Source of the DNA: Rhodocollybia butyracea
Taxonomy: Eukaryota; Basidiomycota; Agaricomycetes; Agaricales; Omphalotaceae
Direction of reading: 5' to 3'
Length of the DNA stretch: 64,000 nt
Assembly (NCBI GenBank): GCA_015501585.1
Contig: JADNRY010000064.1
Span: forward strand, 124,001-188,000
Made by a program: the position numbers and the translations under genes. Position 1 is the first letter of the stretch. Every line of letters begins with the position of its first letter. This document shows positions 22,110-33,681 of the stretch, in pieces. The notes under the pieces were generated by a model. It saw only the letters and a program-made list of their open reading frames with translations, was not told the DNA's origin and did not search any database.

Positions 22110-23524
22110 GAGAGACGTGGAGTCCGGTGTCGATTTATCCGGCGCATCATCGGGAGGAACGCCTCATCCTACGGTACATTCATTATACTAAGTTTTCCTC
22201 TGTTTATCTATGCGTGACTCACAGAAACACTTTTACTCATATACGTAGCCGCTTGATGAGCTCTTCATAGGTGTAGCTATCGCTGTTCAGCGTATCACCA
22301 AATGCCTCGACCAACTCGGAGTTACCGATGCCTCTGGTTCAACTAGCAATTGAGGTATCACAAACGATATGGAGAACGAGCTCAAAGCTAACTTGATTGA
22401 CCTGAGGCTCACCTGGGTTGGCTTGAGTTCATAGGTACTTCTCCTGATGCAAGGGAATTCCAAACACCTGACCAATAATATATAACAAACATATTGAAGT
22501 CATCGTCTATGAAGTCTTGCACCAGAAAACAGACAGATAAGTCAACACAGAGGAGCAAATTGAACAGTAGACTGCGGTGAATTGAATAGGTACATTGTGG
22601 AAGGTGATGATACAGGGCAGGCCAAAAATACACGTTTCCCGCATACGACCCGAAGTAGGCTGTGGTTTCTCATCAGGTGGTGCTACTCAGTGCTCCCCTT
22701 AAGATAGTTAAACGCTGAGCACCGCGCTCCGAAGGCTACTCGATTTTGGCTGATATTAACGACTGGCCGATAGATAAATAATTAAACTTACCCTCAGAAA
22801 TGTACGAATACAAACAACTGAGGGATAATGAATGATATGTGAAGCATATAAGTAGAGCCACAAAACTGCCGGGGTCAAAGAAAATGGGAAGATAAATAGG
22901 ATAGGAAGGTAAAAGTAAAGTTCCTCTTCGACGACTGACTAAGATCCATTGTCCCTTCGGAACCTTGCAGACACTCTTACGAAGCCGTTTGGGCGACCCT
23001 CTATTGTCGGACTCTAGGACCACTGGGGATGGGCGGCGGGGGTGAGCGAGACAATAGGAGGGTGTCTGGACAGCAGGGAGTTCCGCCACCAGTCGGCCCC
23101 CGTATGGTTTCCCTATACGGATATATGCTATACAATTTCCCTTTAGCTTCCTTTGTGTATCACCTTGTATCACCTAAGTTTTACCTTCCTATTCCGTTTA
23201 GGCTTCTATTTCTCCGGTAACTGTTTTAGACTGAACCTGTGTAACTGTTGGTATTTTCTCTCAAGCACCCTCAGCGGTTGATACACTTCGTGTACAGCCG
23301 AGGATACCGTACTTACTAGTTCTTACATATGTGGCACAAAGGAGCTGGAATTTCTCGCGTTGTACGTTCTGTGAACCCGCAGAGTATGCTACATTGAAGC
23401 GCAGTATGCCTAAGCATGCCGTCCCGAATGTTGAGATAAGGGATGTTTCGAGCGTTTCTGATAGCGGCAGCCGCTTGCTAGTCACAGTGGGTCACAGGTA
23501 CCACCTCTCCTATAGTAGCCATCG
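22110..23524. other. Intergenic with duplicated fragments
   Basis: 22230-22400 repeats part of the degenerate segment at 4160-4290 and 18740-18870. 22480-22670 is an inverted copy of 42320-42490 (for example CCGCATACGACCCGAAGTAG against CTACTTCGGGTCGTATGCGG). The rest (22680-23500) shows only short frames. Confidence 0.5.
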
Positions 23525-23579
23525 TATAAAAGATGGACATGATCTTCGACTTTCGGTATCGGGCTGGGCCTGCAACTAC
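23525..23579 (+). promoter_or_regulatory. TATA box and leader block, copy 5
   Basis: TATAAAA at 23525-23531, 103 bp before the ATG, and the leader variant GGCTGGGCCTGCAACTAC at 23562-23579. The promoter has been kept although the gene behind it is broken. Confidence 0.5.
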
Positions 23580-23627
23580 ATACGTCCAGACTACATTACT
23601 ATCCTAAAATCACCACCCCATTGCAGT

Positions 23628-25541
23628 ATGCGCTTCCCATCTCTCACTCTATCACTTTTCGCACTCTCGACTGTTCTGCCTACCATATACGCAGCCCCTT
23701 GCCAGCATACAGGTTGCTCACTGCAGCACCGTGCCACCTTCACTATTGACGGCAAAGAGGCAGTTACCGGTGAACAACTGACGTCTCCCACCAATAAAAA
23801 ATGCACTGTGTATCGCCTAAGTAGGTCAACCCGATTCTGAATTTTTTATTGAAGCGTTGCTAACGAAATACTACCGTAACTTACTACACAGCTAGCCCAA
23901 TCTATTAAACTGAGTTGAACCCAAAGCCGCTGGTGCGTGGCTTTATTGTTTTGATGCTAAGGGTCAAAGTGAGCAACAGTACTGGGGATCAAATCAGTCC
24001 CAGGAAGCAAACGGATCGTCTCTGGGACCAATTGCTGTTACAACGTGATGTGCCTTTCCGATTATTTCCAAATCCTATTCCGCTTGTCCCCGGTTCTTAT
24101 TCCGAGTGCCCCGATAGTTTGCAGCCAAAAGAATATATATTGTATTGCACACTACTAGCTATGCTATCTGTAGTCGTACTGCACAAACGCTGTGCGGCAT
24201 ATTCATACCAACGATGCAAAGAAGAAAACAGAGTTACCTTGCTTTGATCCACAGGATGAAAAATTAGCGAAAAAACCTACCTCACTTCAAAGGTTGGAAG
24301 GGAAGCCTTGAGATATTGAGATACTTGAGTGTCTTGAAGGGTTTGGATATTACTATTTGTAGTCGTTCTCCGAACGTGTTGAATAATTTCTTGAAGCTAT
24401 CATGACTTGAAGTTGACTTGAAGGACGTTAGTGTTACATATTTGTATCTTGATTCTTGAGCCTGTATGCTTGAGAACTACTTGCTGGCTTGAACACTTGC
24501 ATGACTCGAATGAATCGAAAGGTGAAGCTTGAAGAAGGCCATGAAAATTCGGAATCGGAATGCAAAGGAGAGGAAGGAAGAAGGACAGAGAAGGACTCAT
24601 GAAGAAAGCGACGGCGATGAACCAACACGAGCCAACACGTGCAAGCGGTCTCGTGGTCGTTTGGCTTCTGGAATGATGACAGATGAGCGTGGAGGGTTCG
24701 TCCCAGGTGCAGCCAAGTGGTCGCTGAAGTGTAAAACTAATAAAATTTGCGTTCTAGTGCTATCTACGCTGTTTGAAGTTTGGGTTAAATTTTTTAAAGA
24801 ATAGGTCAAAAATAAGATTGATGTGTGGCACTGCGGCCGGCAGATAAACCAAGCGCATCTGAGCGTCTGGCCGTGTACTTAGCTTCCTGGGCTGGTAAAG
24901 CAATCGGTAAAGGGGACCCTGGTTACGTCATGAAGATATTCAAAGAGGACCCTTTGACCCAAACTGAGATAGACGGTCTCAAACGCGTGAGACAATATGT
25001 CAAAGTGGACGAGAAGGAGAAGGCTATTGTGATGGTTGAGGCACGAGGTAAAACGCTGGAGAAATTATTGAAGGATCACCCAGAAGGTGGTGAGGAGTTG
25101 TTGGAACGATGTATACCTAAGATTGCGGCGGAGGCTGCTCGTATTGCCCATACCTATGATATATATCACGGGTGCGTATCTCAACCCCCACTCCGCTGTA
25201 GATTTCTTTACATCTTGTTCTTCTAGTGATCTGCACGAAGGCAATGTAAGTACTTGTATAATTTGCCAATCTCAAAGCTAACTCTGGTCAAGATTGTCAT
25301 AGATACGAAAAGATAAAGAGATCCGAAAACAGGTAGAGATACGATAACAGATAAAATTACCCTAATCGACTGGAACCGCTACTTCCTACGTGGCAGTCCG
25401 GTACGTTTATTTACAACTCTTCAACTCTTCAGCTGTGTTTAATGCCTTTGCACTCTACAGAAATTCAAGGAAGATGTCGCGGCTATTCAGAAATACTTGA
25501 AGAGTATGGAACATCTCTGGCTGGGGAACATCTATGAATAG
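23628..25541 (+). pseudogene. Secreted kinase-fold protein, copy 5, split and interrupted
   Basis: Exon 1 (23628-23819) encodes a normal signal peptide and two-cysteine N-terminus, but the splice donor is altered by a small insertion (CTAAGTAGGTCAAC instead of CTAGGTCAAC). About 1 kb of unrelated DNA then separates it from a good exon 2 (24883-25171: GYVMKIFKED, IVMVEARGKTL, IYHG), exon 3 (25227-25245, DLHEGN) and the rest. Exon 4 starts at 25293 with IVIDTKR and then meets TAA; a small internal duplication there (25310-25350) breaks the frame before LIDW. The last exon (25461-25541) is still recognisable. Probably a pseudogene; a truncated product ending after DLHEGN is the alternative. Confidence 0.7.
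23885..24865. other. Foreign segment inside intron 1 of copy 5
   Basis: About 980 bases lie between the remnant of intron 1 and the start of exon 2. Intact copies have about 60 bases here. I could not find terminal inverted repeats, LTRs or a target duplication by eye. A 110-codon frame (23915-24247) looks unremarkable. Repeats of a TTGA-rich motif (TTGAAGTTGACTTGAAGG and similar) occupy about 24280-24540. Confidence 0.5.
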
Positions 25542-26167
25542 GGATATGAGAGAGACATCGAGTCTACATATGTATATCAAGCGATACTTGAGCTTCGATC
25601 ACTTCGTCCTGTGACCCCTCCGATGAGATTTATTTCATAAAATAGATGGGCCCTTATATGTACTCAATTACTTCGCTACATATACAGATATAGAGAAGCG
25701 TTGATCAACTAATTATACCTCGGTACCTCCAGTGGGAGACATCGACATCGTGTATGCAAGTGAAGGGCCTATATGCATGGACCTCATAGAGTCCTTTCTC
25801 GCTCGCACCCCTTTGCCATTTGCGCGAGCGACGTTTTTGCTACTCGAATGATGCTCAATTAAGTATAGTACTTATCATTGTGCTATCTTAAACAATTTTT
25901 GCGCGTCCAGTGGCGCCCTCGTGACCATACAAGAATCTCCTGAATTCTCACATGATCATGATGGTGTTTTGATTCAAAACCTTTCAAAAACCGCACCCGC
26001 TCATCTCATGATATCTAAATGAATTACTTCCACAGCGGGCGAATTTCGGTTTATCTCGAGTGCAGAGTTTCTGAGTCGCCTGATGACTTTTTTCGTCCGG
26101 AGGATATAGAAGCTATAAAAGCTATAAAAAAGAAACTTGACATTTCAAGGGATACCATTTCCAAGGG
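25542..26167. other. Intergenic: family 3' flank, then esterase promoter
   Basis: 25600-25740 matches the 3' flank of copies 1 and 2. Downstream, 25990-26167 leads into the esterase gene, with a repeated GCTATAAAAGCTATAAAAAAG near 26112-26132 that can serve as TATA element about 50 bp before the ATG. Confidence 0.45.
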
Positions 26168-27823
26168 ATGTTCGCGACTAGTCTAGCGCTGCTGCTCTCC
26201 TATGTCTCTATGTCTCTGTTGCACTGGCCGCTCAAAATGGGCAATGGGTTAATACCTGGACGTCTATGCCTCAACTAACTGAATTCGCAAACTTACCGAA
26301 TCCACCATTCGTGCGTTATCCTCCTTCCTCTCTCCACCACCCAAACTAACCATACCCGTACTTGGGTCATCTCGCGCAGAATGGCTCTACCGGTGTTTTC
26401 AGAAACAGCACCATTCGGCAGACACTGCACATGTCCATCGGTGGCGACCAGATTCGCGTCGGTTTTCCAATAACTTCGGGATAGACACTGCACCGTTGAA
26501 TATCACAGCCGCTACAATAGCGCTTCCATTAAACGGAGCTCCTGGCGCGAGTGCCATAGACCCCAAGACCCTCCAGACTCTCACGTTCAGCGGCAGCCCC
26601 AGTTTTTCCCTCCCAAACGGCGCGCTCCTCGTATCCGATCCGGTTAAGTTTCCCATCGAAGCGCTGTCCACGCTGACGGTGACGATATATCTTGAAAATG
26701 GCCAGGATGCGTTTAATGTTACGTCTCACCCTGGCTCGAGGACAACGACGTCAGTTTTTTTTTTTTGGAATTTAAGCAGTTTCTGATGTTGAGAATTCTA
26801 ACGTTCTATATATATATATATATATATACTTTTTAGATGGATGTCGTTTGGGAATCTCGTCGAGGCAGCTAATATTTCCTCTGAATCGACGACTAGTCTT
26901 GAACATTGGTGATTTCGATCTTTTCGTTTCGAATTTCTCTTCCACGTTAACTCATTCCCAAACTTTACAGGTACTACGTTAGTGCTGTAGAGACGTGGAC
27001 CACCACCCCTGCTTCGGCCTTTGCTATTATCGGAGACAGTATCACAGATGGCCGGGGTAGTATTGATAACGAGAATAACCGGTACGTGCACCTCACGCAT
27101 CTGTTACCTACATTCCAACTAACAACAGCATATATCTACTATCAGCTGGCCCGACCTCGTCCTAGCCCGTATGCAAAAAAACCCCAGCACCTCCCGAATC
27201 GCACTGAACAACCAAGCCGCCGGCGGAAACCGCATCCTCGCCGACGGTAACGGTCCTAACGCTCTCGGCAGAGTCGAACGCGACGTCCTCTCCCAATCCG
27301 GCGTCAAATACGCCATGATCTTCGAGGGCGTCAACGATATCGGCGTCGCCGATCCCTCCGAGGAGAGTCAAAAGCAAATCGGAGACCAGCTTATACTGGC
27401 GTTCAAGCAGATCGTTACTCGGATACATACATTTGGTATCCCCATGGAGCCGCTACGATAACCCCGTTCCAAGGCCCGAACACGACTATCCAGCCGTATA
27501 CGAGTCCTGTCAGAGAGGCGACGCGCCAACGCATCAATGCGTTCATTCGCGCTCCTGGCTCGTTTGACTTTGTCGTAGATTTTGATAAGGTAGTGGCGGA
27601 TCCGGCAGACCCTTCGCAGCTCAATCCCGCATTCAATTCAGGCGACTTCCTTCATCCCAGTGAGTACCACATCAATAATAAAAAAAGTTGTCTTGCCGTT
27701 TTTGGAGGTTAAAATCTCACTTTTTTTTTTTTCGTAGATGTTAGCGGATATGAAGCGATGGCTAATATCTTTCCATTGGGGGTATTTGAGCAGTTTGCTG
27801 AAGGTGTTAGTAGGTTCTCATGA
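26168..27823 (+). pseudogene. SGNH/GDSL esterase with three frameshifts
   Basis: Six exons: 26168-26310, 26380-26749, 26837-26908, 26971-27081, 27146-27659, 27738-27823. The four SGNH blocks are all present: AIIGDSITDGRG (nucleophile Ser), NQAAGGNR (Gly), FEGVNDIG (Asn) and GDFLHPNVSGYEAMA (Asp and His). The N-terminal half has the beta-sandwich lead-in seen in secreted fungal GDSL esterases (NTWTSMPQL...RQTLHMSIGG). Three frame breaks are needed to read it: in the signal peptide (about 26205-26220), at about 26460 (IRV then RFSNNFG out of frame) and at about 27443 (FGIPM then GATITPF out of frame). No intron fits these points. Either a recent pseudogene or assembly errors; if intact elsewhere it would be an extracellular carbohydrate or lipid esterase. 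Confidence 0.75.
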
Positions 27824-28755
27824 GTGGATGTATATTCCAAAATGTATCATTTATCATAATATACGTTCAACCGAATTTGAAGCCAGGGAACGGAAAGGGA
27901 GCTCCTTCGGGTTTCTCTTGAATCAGTCTTTGAATTTTGAGTCAGTATCGTCTCTACTCTGACCTCCACCTAGCTTTGCCCAGCCTCCCGGGTTGCCCGT
28001 CGCTTCCAGAGCTTGATTGTTTACGTGTCTTGGAACTATGCATGATGCTCTAGATATTGTTGGCTACTTGAGTAGACACTTTAGTAGCTGACTATGCATC
28101 GTAGAATGATATCTGTAATATTATCTGCACGTACGGGAAATTGGGTCCCAGCAACTAAGGAGGTCCACAGTCGGCTGCGATACCCACCTAGTAGGAGTGC
28201 ATGACGCATCCAGAAGACTGTGGATCCCCTATGAGTAGGAGGGCACTCAGTGCACTGAGGGTAAGACACACTGAATGCAGCTCATGAAGTAGAGCCGTCC
28301 ACACGTAACGAGCCTTTGTGCAAGGTCACTCTTCCTACGACCAATAAATAGCATTTAGCAGAGAGCGCGATGATTAATAATAGCAGATGGATAAGCTTAA
28401 TGATTGTGTAGCGATGAGCGCAAAGACATAACCATAAAGGAACAATGAGAAGGATGGAAAGAGTGGTATTGTATGCAGGATGTATGATAGGTAGAGCTGT
28501 GTGAGACAACTTCTTGGACGCCTGGAGGTGTATACTACATATGTGTAACATGTGAGAAATGGGGGAAGCGGCGAAAATCCAGCGTGGATTCATTGAGAGT
28601 TAAAACAATAAAAGAGGTTCTAGTCTCCATGTTCTCATGGCGAGAAAAGCAAGAGATTGCTAGCTTCAAGTAGAATGGTGTAAGACCAGTTCTGTTGAAT
28701 ATAAGTAGTCGTGCAAAGACGAGCTACGAAGCGGCATAAGACCGACTTTTAGCAA
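27824..28755. other. Intergenic, no gene supported
   Basis: Only short frames on both strands, no domain or splice pattern recognised. Confidence 0.5.
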
Positions 28756-28925
28756 TTAGCATTAGCAGAGTAGCATTAGCAGAGTAGCGTTAGCGGAAGG
28801 TGTGAGCGATTAGCGTTAGCAGAAGGCAGAAGCGATTAGCATAAGCAGGGGGGGCGCAAGCAATTAGAGTTGGTGGATGGCATAAGTGATTGGCATTGGC
28901 AGAGGGAATAGGTGATTAGCGTTAG
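28756..28925. repeat. Degenerate minisatellite with GATTAGCRTTAGCAGA core
   Basis: About six to eight imperfect units of roughly 15-30 bp built on ATTAGCATTAGCAGA / GATTAGCGTTAGCAGAAGG run from 28756 to 28925. Not coding. Confidence 0.6.
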
Positions 28926-29361
28926 AGAGTGTAGTAGTGAGAGCGAGAGCGGGAGGGATTGACATTGTATATTACACACTCATACTGTAGCCTCTAGCTA
29001 CTTTGTACTAGTACCTCTCTGGGAGAGCTTGCAGTCTACCTTCCCTTCGTGGGTCGAGCTCGCTGCCTCTCTCCCCTCTGAGAGTCCGGCTGTTCCCTCG
29101 TGGGACCCCACTGTAGAGCGGAGCCGAGTATAATACTACTACTACTTATTATCTGATTACCCCCGGATCGGGTATACAATTGTATGTCTAGGTTTTAGAG
29201 TCCTGCCTCAGTCGAAGATAATAGCTTTGCCGGTGGGTATTAGTCTATGTACGTAACTCAGCGCATAGCTATGCTCACATTCCCTCAATGAAATCTGTCC
29301 GGAGTAGTGTGTATACTCTTCCAATCTATCTCAATCGTTTTCGCAAGTCCCAAACCGTTTT
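28926..29361. other. Intergenic
   Basis: Short CT/GA-rich patches (near 29060-29100) but no gene or structured repeat recognised. Confidence 0.45.
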
Positions 29362-29682
29362 GTGAACGCAGAAATGCCGGCTTTTCGACTAGAAAATGCA
29401 TTGCTGGTCGAGTACGCAATGGAATCTATTTTTGAAAAGACTTGGATGGTGAGTTATTCAGGCAGAAAGGCCTTTCCGGCGCGTTCGAAGTATGAAGGAA
29501 GTACGATTTTAGATGTGGATACGAGCGCCACGCAACGCGTCATTCTTTCTGAAGTTTTTGCGTTGGTGGGGAGTCGGATAAAGCTCAGCCCAGCCTGGGT
29601 TGGTTACCGAGGTCATAGAGCAAGGAAAGAGATGGAAGTTGCGTCGGAAATGCGGGCCATTTTTGCTGAAATCTACACTTGA
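29362..29682 (+). CDS. Small uncharacterised ORF
   Basis: A 106-codon intronless frame (starts MNAEMPAFRLENALLVEYAM). I recognise no domain and no signal peptide; composition is plausible for a soluble helical protein. It sits 280 bp upstream of the sugar transporter on the same strand. It may be real or chance. Confidence 0.25.
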   Translation: MNAEMPAFRLENALLVEYAMESIFEKTWMVSYSGRKAFPARSKYEGSTILDVDTSATQRVILSEVFALVGSRIKLSPAWVGYRGHRARKEMEVASEMRAIFAEIYT

Positions 29683-29902
29683 GCTCGAGACTCATGAACT
29701 ACGTGAAGAATAAACTGTCCGCAGTATGAGGATGAGCGCTTGAGCCTTCGAGATTTTGGACGTATCTACTTGAGCGCTTAACTGACCTTAACCCTACGTC
29801 ACTACAATTTTTTTCAATCGATCGAGTAATCAAAGCTCCAAATGTGGTCGGTGGGCGCTTCAATGTAGTTCCACCACCAACCAGTTAAAAAAAATGTTTC
29901 GA

Positions 29903-29909
29903 TATAAAA
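29903..29909 (+). promoter_or_regulatory. TATA box of the sugar transporter
   Basis: TATAAAA 50 bp before the ATG at 29959. Confidence 0.6.
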
Positions 29910-29958
29910 GAGCTTTCGAGGCTCCATCTCATTCTTACTTTTTCCGAAAACTGTTACG

Positions 29959-32400
29959 ATGGCCTCTTCCGTGGACTCTCCTCAGGGCTCTACGCCCGCA
30001 GACTCGAAAATCAACATCAGGTCGACGCTGAAGGATGTTCCAACTTACATGGGTCTCAAAGGCGATGCTTTACTACGCGCCATTACTTTTACTGCTACAT
30101 GTGGTGAGTACTCAATCTCTTAGTATCTCCGCTTCGACTTATGCCTGTTTCTTTCTAGGATTTCTACTGGTAAGACTCAACAATACTCGTCGCTATCGTG
30201 AAGGTGCTCATGCTTTCGACTGCAGTTTGGTTATGACCAGGGCGTGGTACGTACACAGTTATTCGCTACACCAATACTTGCTAACTCTGCTTCAGATGTC
30301 CGGAATCATATCCGCACCCCAATTCTTTCGTATATTCCCCGACCTAAACCCAGATGTCTCCGGCAGCTCGTATTCATCAACGATGCAAGCGTTCTACACT
30401 GCCATCTACGAAGTCGGCTGTCTAGCTGGCGCCATCGTTGCTCTCTTTTTCGGCAACAAGCTCGGTCGTCGACGTTGCATCACCGTTGGCGCTATATTTG
30501 TTATCCTCGGTACTATCATCCAGATAACGCCTATCCCTGGGTATGTTTCCCCGTGCTTCTTCCCTGCAAACTATGCTCATCGCGAAACAGACACAAAGCA
30601 GGCTATCAGTTCGTCATCGGACGTATCGTCACAGGTACATATCTTACAAACGATACCTTCACCAAACTGACATTACTTTTCTACAGGCTTTGGTAATGGT
30701 CTCAACACCGCTACCATCCCCACTTGGCAAGCAGAATGCTCCAAAGCCCACAACCGCGGACTCCATATCTGTATCGAAGCCTCTATGATCGCCACCGGTA
30801 CCGTCATCGCATACTGGATCGGTCCGTCTTGCATTCTTCCAATATCCCAATTGTCGCCCTAACCAGTTCCCTAGATTTCGGAATGTCCTTCGTGGACACC
30901 TCTATCTCCTGGCGCCTACCAATCGGCCTCCAAATGATATTCGCCGTCATCCTCCTCCTCGGTATCTACCGCCTCCCCGAATCACCCCGCTACCTCCTTT
31001 CCACCGGCCAGCACGACGAAGGCACACGAGTCGTCGCAGCGCTCGCTGCTCTCCCCGTCGATCACGACGAGACTCAGCTCCAGAAGCGCCTCATCATCGA
31101 GGCGCTCGAAAATGTCGGCGATCTTCAAATCAAGCACGTCTTGACTCGAGGTCCTTCGCAACATCTGCGCCGTACGCTTATCGGTGCTTCCTCGCAGTTG
31201 TTCCAGCAGATTGGGGGTTGTAATGCGGTTATATATTTCGCGTGAGTTTTCTTGCACTGGTTTCGTTCTGGTTTCTGGTACTCCGTCTTACTCACTCTTT
31301 CTTTCTTTCTTTCTTTGTAGGCCCGTCATCTACCAGCAATATATTGGACTGGACCGTAGACTTTCGCTGATCCTTGGGGGAGTCAACTCCACCGTGTACG
31401 CCTTGTCGGCATTTGGGTCATATCCTATGATAGAGAGAGTGGGTCGCAGGAACATGTTCATATGGGGTACAGCCGGCCAGGCTTTCGCTATGGTGCGTTC
31501 CTTCCTTCTATTCCTTCTATTTCCGTCTACGATGATCCTGAACCAAAATCTACTTTCGCTTTTTAGTTCCTCGCCTCGTTCTGCTTGATCCCTGCAAATG
31601 TCTACGGCGATTTATCGAGCGGAGCTAACAAGGGTGCCGTCGTCGGCTTGTTCGTTTTCCTAATTTCTTTCGGATGGTGAGTTTTACATCTATGACAGCA
31701 GGGAAAACTGAGAGGCTTATTTGTCATATCTTCCTACAGTACCTGGCTTGAACTCCCAGTAAGAAATTTCACATTATTATCGCTGAATAACTCCCCCTCT
31801 AATATCGTTGTTATAAACAGTGGTTATATCCTACGGAAATCAACCCAAACGCCATCCGTACCAACGCCAACGCAATATCGACCATGACCAACTGGAGGTA
31901 TGCATAACTTTTCTCATACTCTCTTTTCGCTCAACTAACCAATCCAAAACCACAACCACTTCTCGCCCAACTAACCAAATCCAAATTCATCAAACCCACA
32001 AAGCTGGAACTTCGCCGTCGTCATGTTCACTCCCCCCCTCCTCAACGCCATCGGCGGCTTCGGGACCTTCCTCTTCTTCGGCATCGTCAACCTCTCCTTC
32101 TTCCCCTTCATCTACCTCTTCTACCCCGAGACCAGGGGCCGCGCCCTCGAGGAGATCGACATCATCTTCGCGAAGGCGTATGCGGAGGGGGAGTGGTACG
32201 TCAAGGCTGCAAGGGAGATGCCGAAGTTGAGCGAGCGGGAGATTGATTGTGCGGCTGTGAGGTATGGGTTGGCGAGTGAGGGTGCTGGTGCTACTGGTGC
32301 GACTGATGTGGAGAAACGGAGGGATGGGTGTGAGTGTTTTGGGTGTTTGGGTGAGGTGAAGGGGGGGTGGGAACTAATGGCTTTGTTTGGAGCTGTTTAA
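29959..32400 (+). CDS. MFS sugar transporter (sugar porter family)
   Basis: Twelve exons: 29959-30103, 30159-30169, 30226-30246, 30296-30540, 30591-30634, 30687-30821, 30875-31241, 31321-31492, 31567-31676, 31740-31758, 31821-31897, 32004-32400, giving 580 aa with phase kept throughout. Sugar-porter signatures: FGYDQGVMSG in TM1, GNKLGRRR between TM2 and TM3, RIVTGFGNGLNTATIPTWQAE, PESPRYL before the central loop, QQIGGCNAVIYFAP in TM7, ERVGRRNMF, WLYPTEI in TM10, and PETRGRALEEID after TM12. It should be a plasma-membrane proton-coupled monosaccharide uptake carrier of the hexose type; the exact sugar cannot be read. The exons of 11, 21 and 19 nt are unusually small. The C-terminal tail is glycine/cysteine rich. 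Confidence 0.92.
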
Positions 32401-33206
32401 CCATCTCCTCTCCTCTTCGATCGTGTGTTCTCTCGTCTATCTCAATTTCCACACTGTAGCAAAAACGCATCGAGTTTAAACTATATCTATTCAGTTTCCT
32501 TCTAATCCATTTTTATCGCCGCTTTTCGTAGCTTATCCCCCTTCGTCCATCACTTCAGCATGACCTTTTTACCATCCTCCAGACGATAGAATCATAGATC
32601 TACCTAGATATCATTTTTGTTTCTGATTTCAAGATTTTAATTGTTCTGTCGTTCTGTCGTTCTTGTCGACGTACGAATTATGCAGTCTTATGCAGTCTTT
32701 ATAGGAACGAATCAAAAAGACTCTCATGAGCATGTTTTCAACCTCGATAAGCATGGTTGTCACGGTTTTATATGAGCTTGGAGCATCAGATTGCAGCCGT
32801 GATAACGACAGTTATAGTTCCTTCAAATGACGAGCATCCTTGCCTTTTACATGCGGAGGCTTCGCCATGCGTAGGAAGCATTGGAAGCATCGGAGAAAGC
32901 GTAACAGGCTGTATTTCAGGGCTCGTTGACTTGCCCCAGTATAAGAACGGGGAATAAATTTAATAATACGATAGTCATAGTATGGTGGTAGATAATAAGT
33001 AGGTGAATATGATACAGTGCGAAGTGCTATAACAGTGCATATAACGAATAGATATGTCCAAGTCCGTACGGAAACTACAAAAATCCCAGTGTCTTGTTAG
33101 GTATATTTGCACGAAGAATAAATACATCACGACGAATACAACAGAGTACGAGGGTCCGTTGTATTCGGTAGCGCACAACGGAGACACGAGCCAATTGTGC
33201 CATAAA
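32401..33206. other. Convergent 3' region
   Basis: 3' sides of the transporter (plus) and the Hsp20-like gene (minus). No further gene recognised. Confidence 0.5.
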
Positions 33207-33681
33207 CTAGACGTGGTAGCGTGGTCGACGACGAACATCAATAACCAAAAGCCCCGAAGCTTCGAATCTCGCCTTTACCGCGTTCAAGTCAATATCATTC
33301 GAGAAAAAGCTGATCAGCCATTCATAGTGACCTAGTAACAAAAAAAAACCAGCAGTCAGCACCGTACCGGAGAAACTCGGGAGGTTAAAAAATAAAGAGA
33401 AAAAAAAAACACTTGCAGTCTTTCTCCATATGCCACGCATCCGCAACGATTCGCAATTTGCGCCCCCGGAGAACAGAGATGGTGACCATTTCGGGGTTAA
33501 TGTATTTTGGGAGATGGACCGTGATGACGTGGCTTGAAGGGAACGACTCGACGTCGACAGGAGGGGAATTTGGGGGAAGGACGGCGCGGCGCTCACGCTG
33601 GGTGGGAGAGAACTCTTCGTGAGCCGGCAGGACGTACGGCTGGAAGAATACTTCGATTTTTGGGAGACGATACATATGCAT
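33207..33681 (-). CDS. Small Hsp20/alpha-crystallin-like protein
   Basis: Two exons on the minus strand, 33681-33413 and 33309-33207, joined through a 103-nt intron whose acceptor GATCAG keeps the frame, giving 123 aa. The core HVITVHLPKYINPEMVTISV, LRGRKLRIVA and, after the intron, ARFEASGLLVIDVRRR follows the alpha-crystallin strand pattern (V-LP...V-V...L-I...F..GLL.I...). The usual A-x-x-x-N-G-V-L motif is present only as ASGLLVI and there is no IXI tail, so oligomerisation may differ. Probably an ATP-independent holdase or a p23-like relative. Poly-A/poly-T tracts lie in the intron and upstream. Confidence 0.65.
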
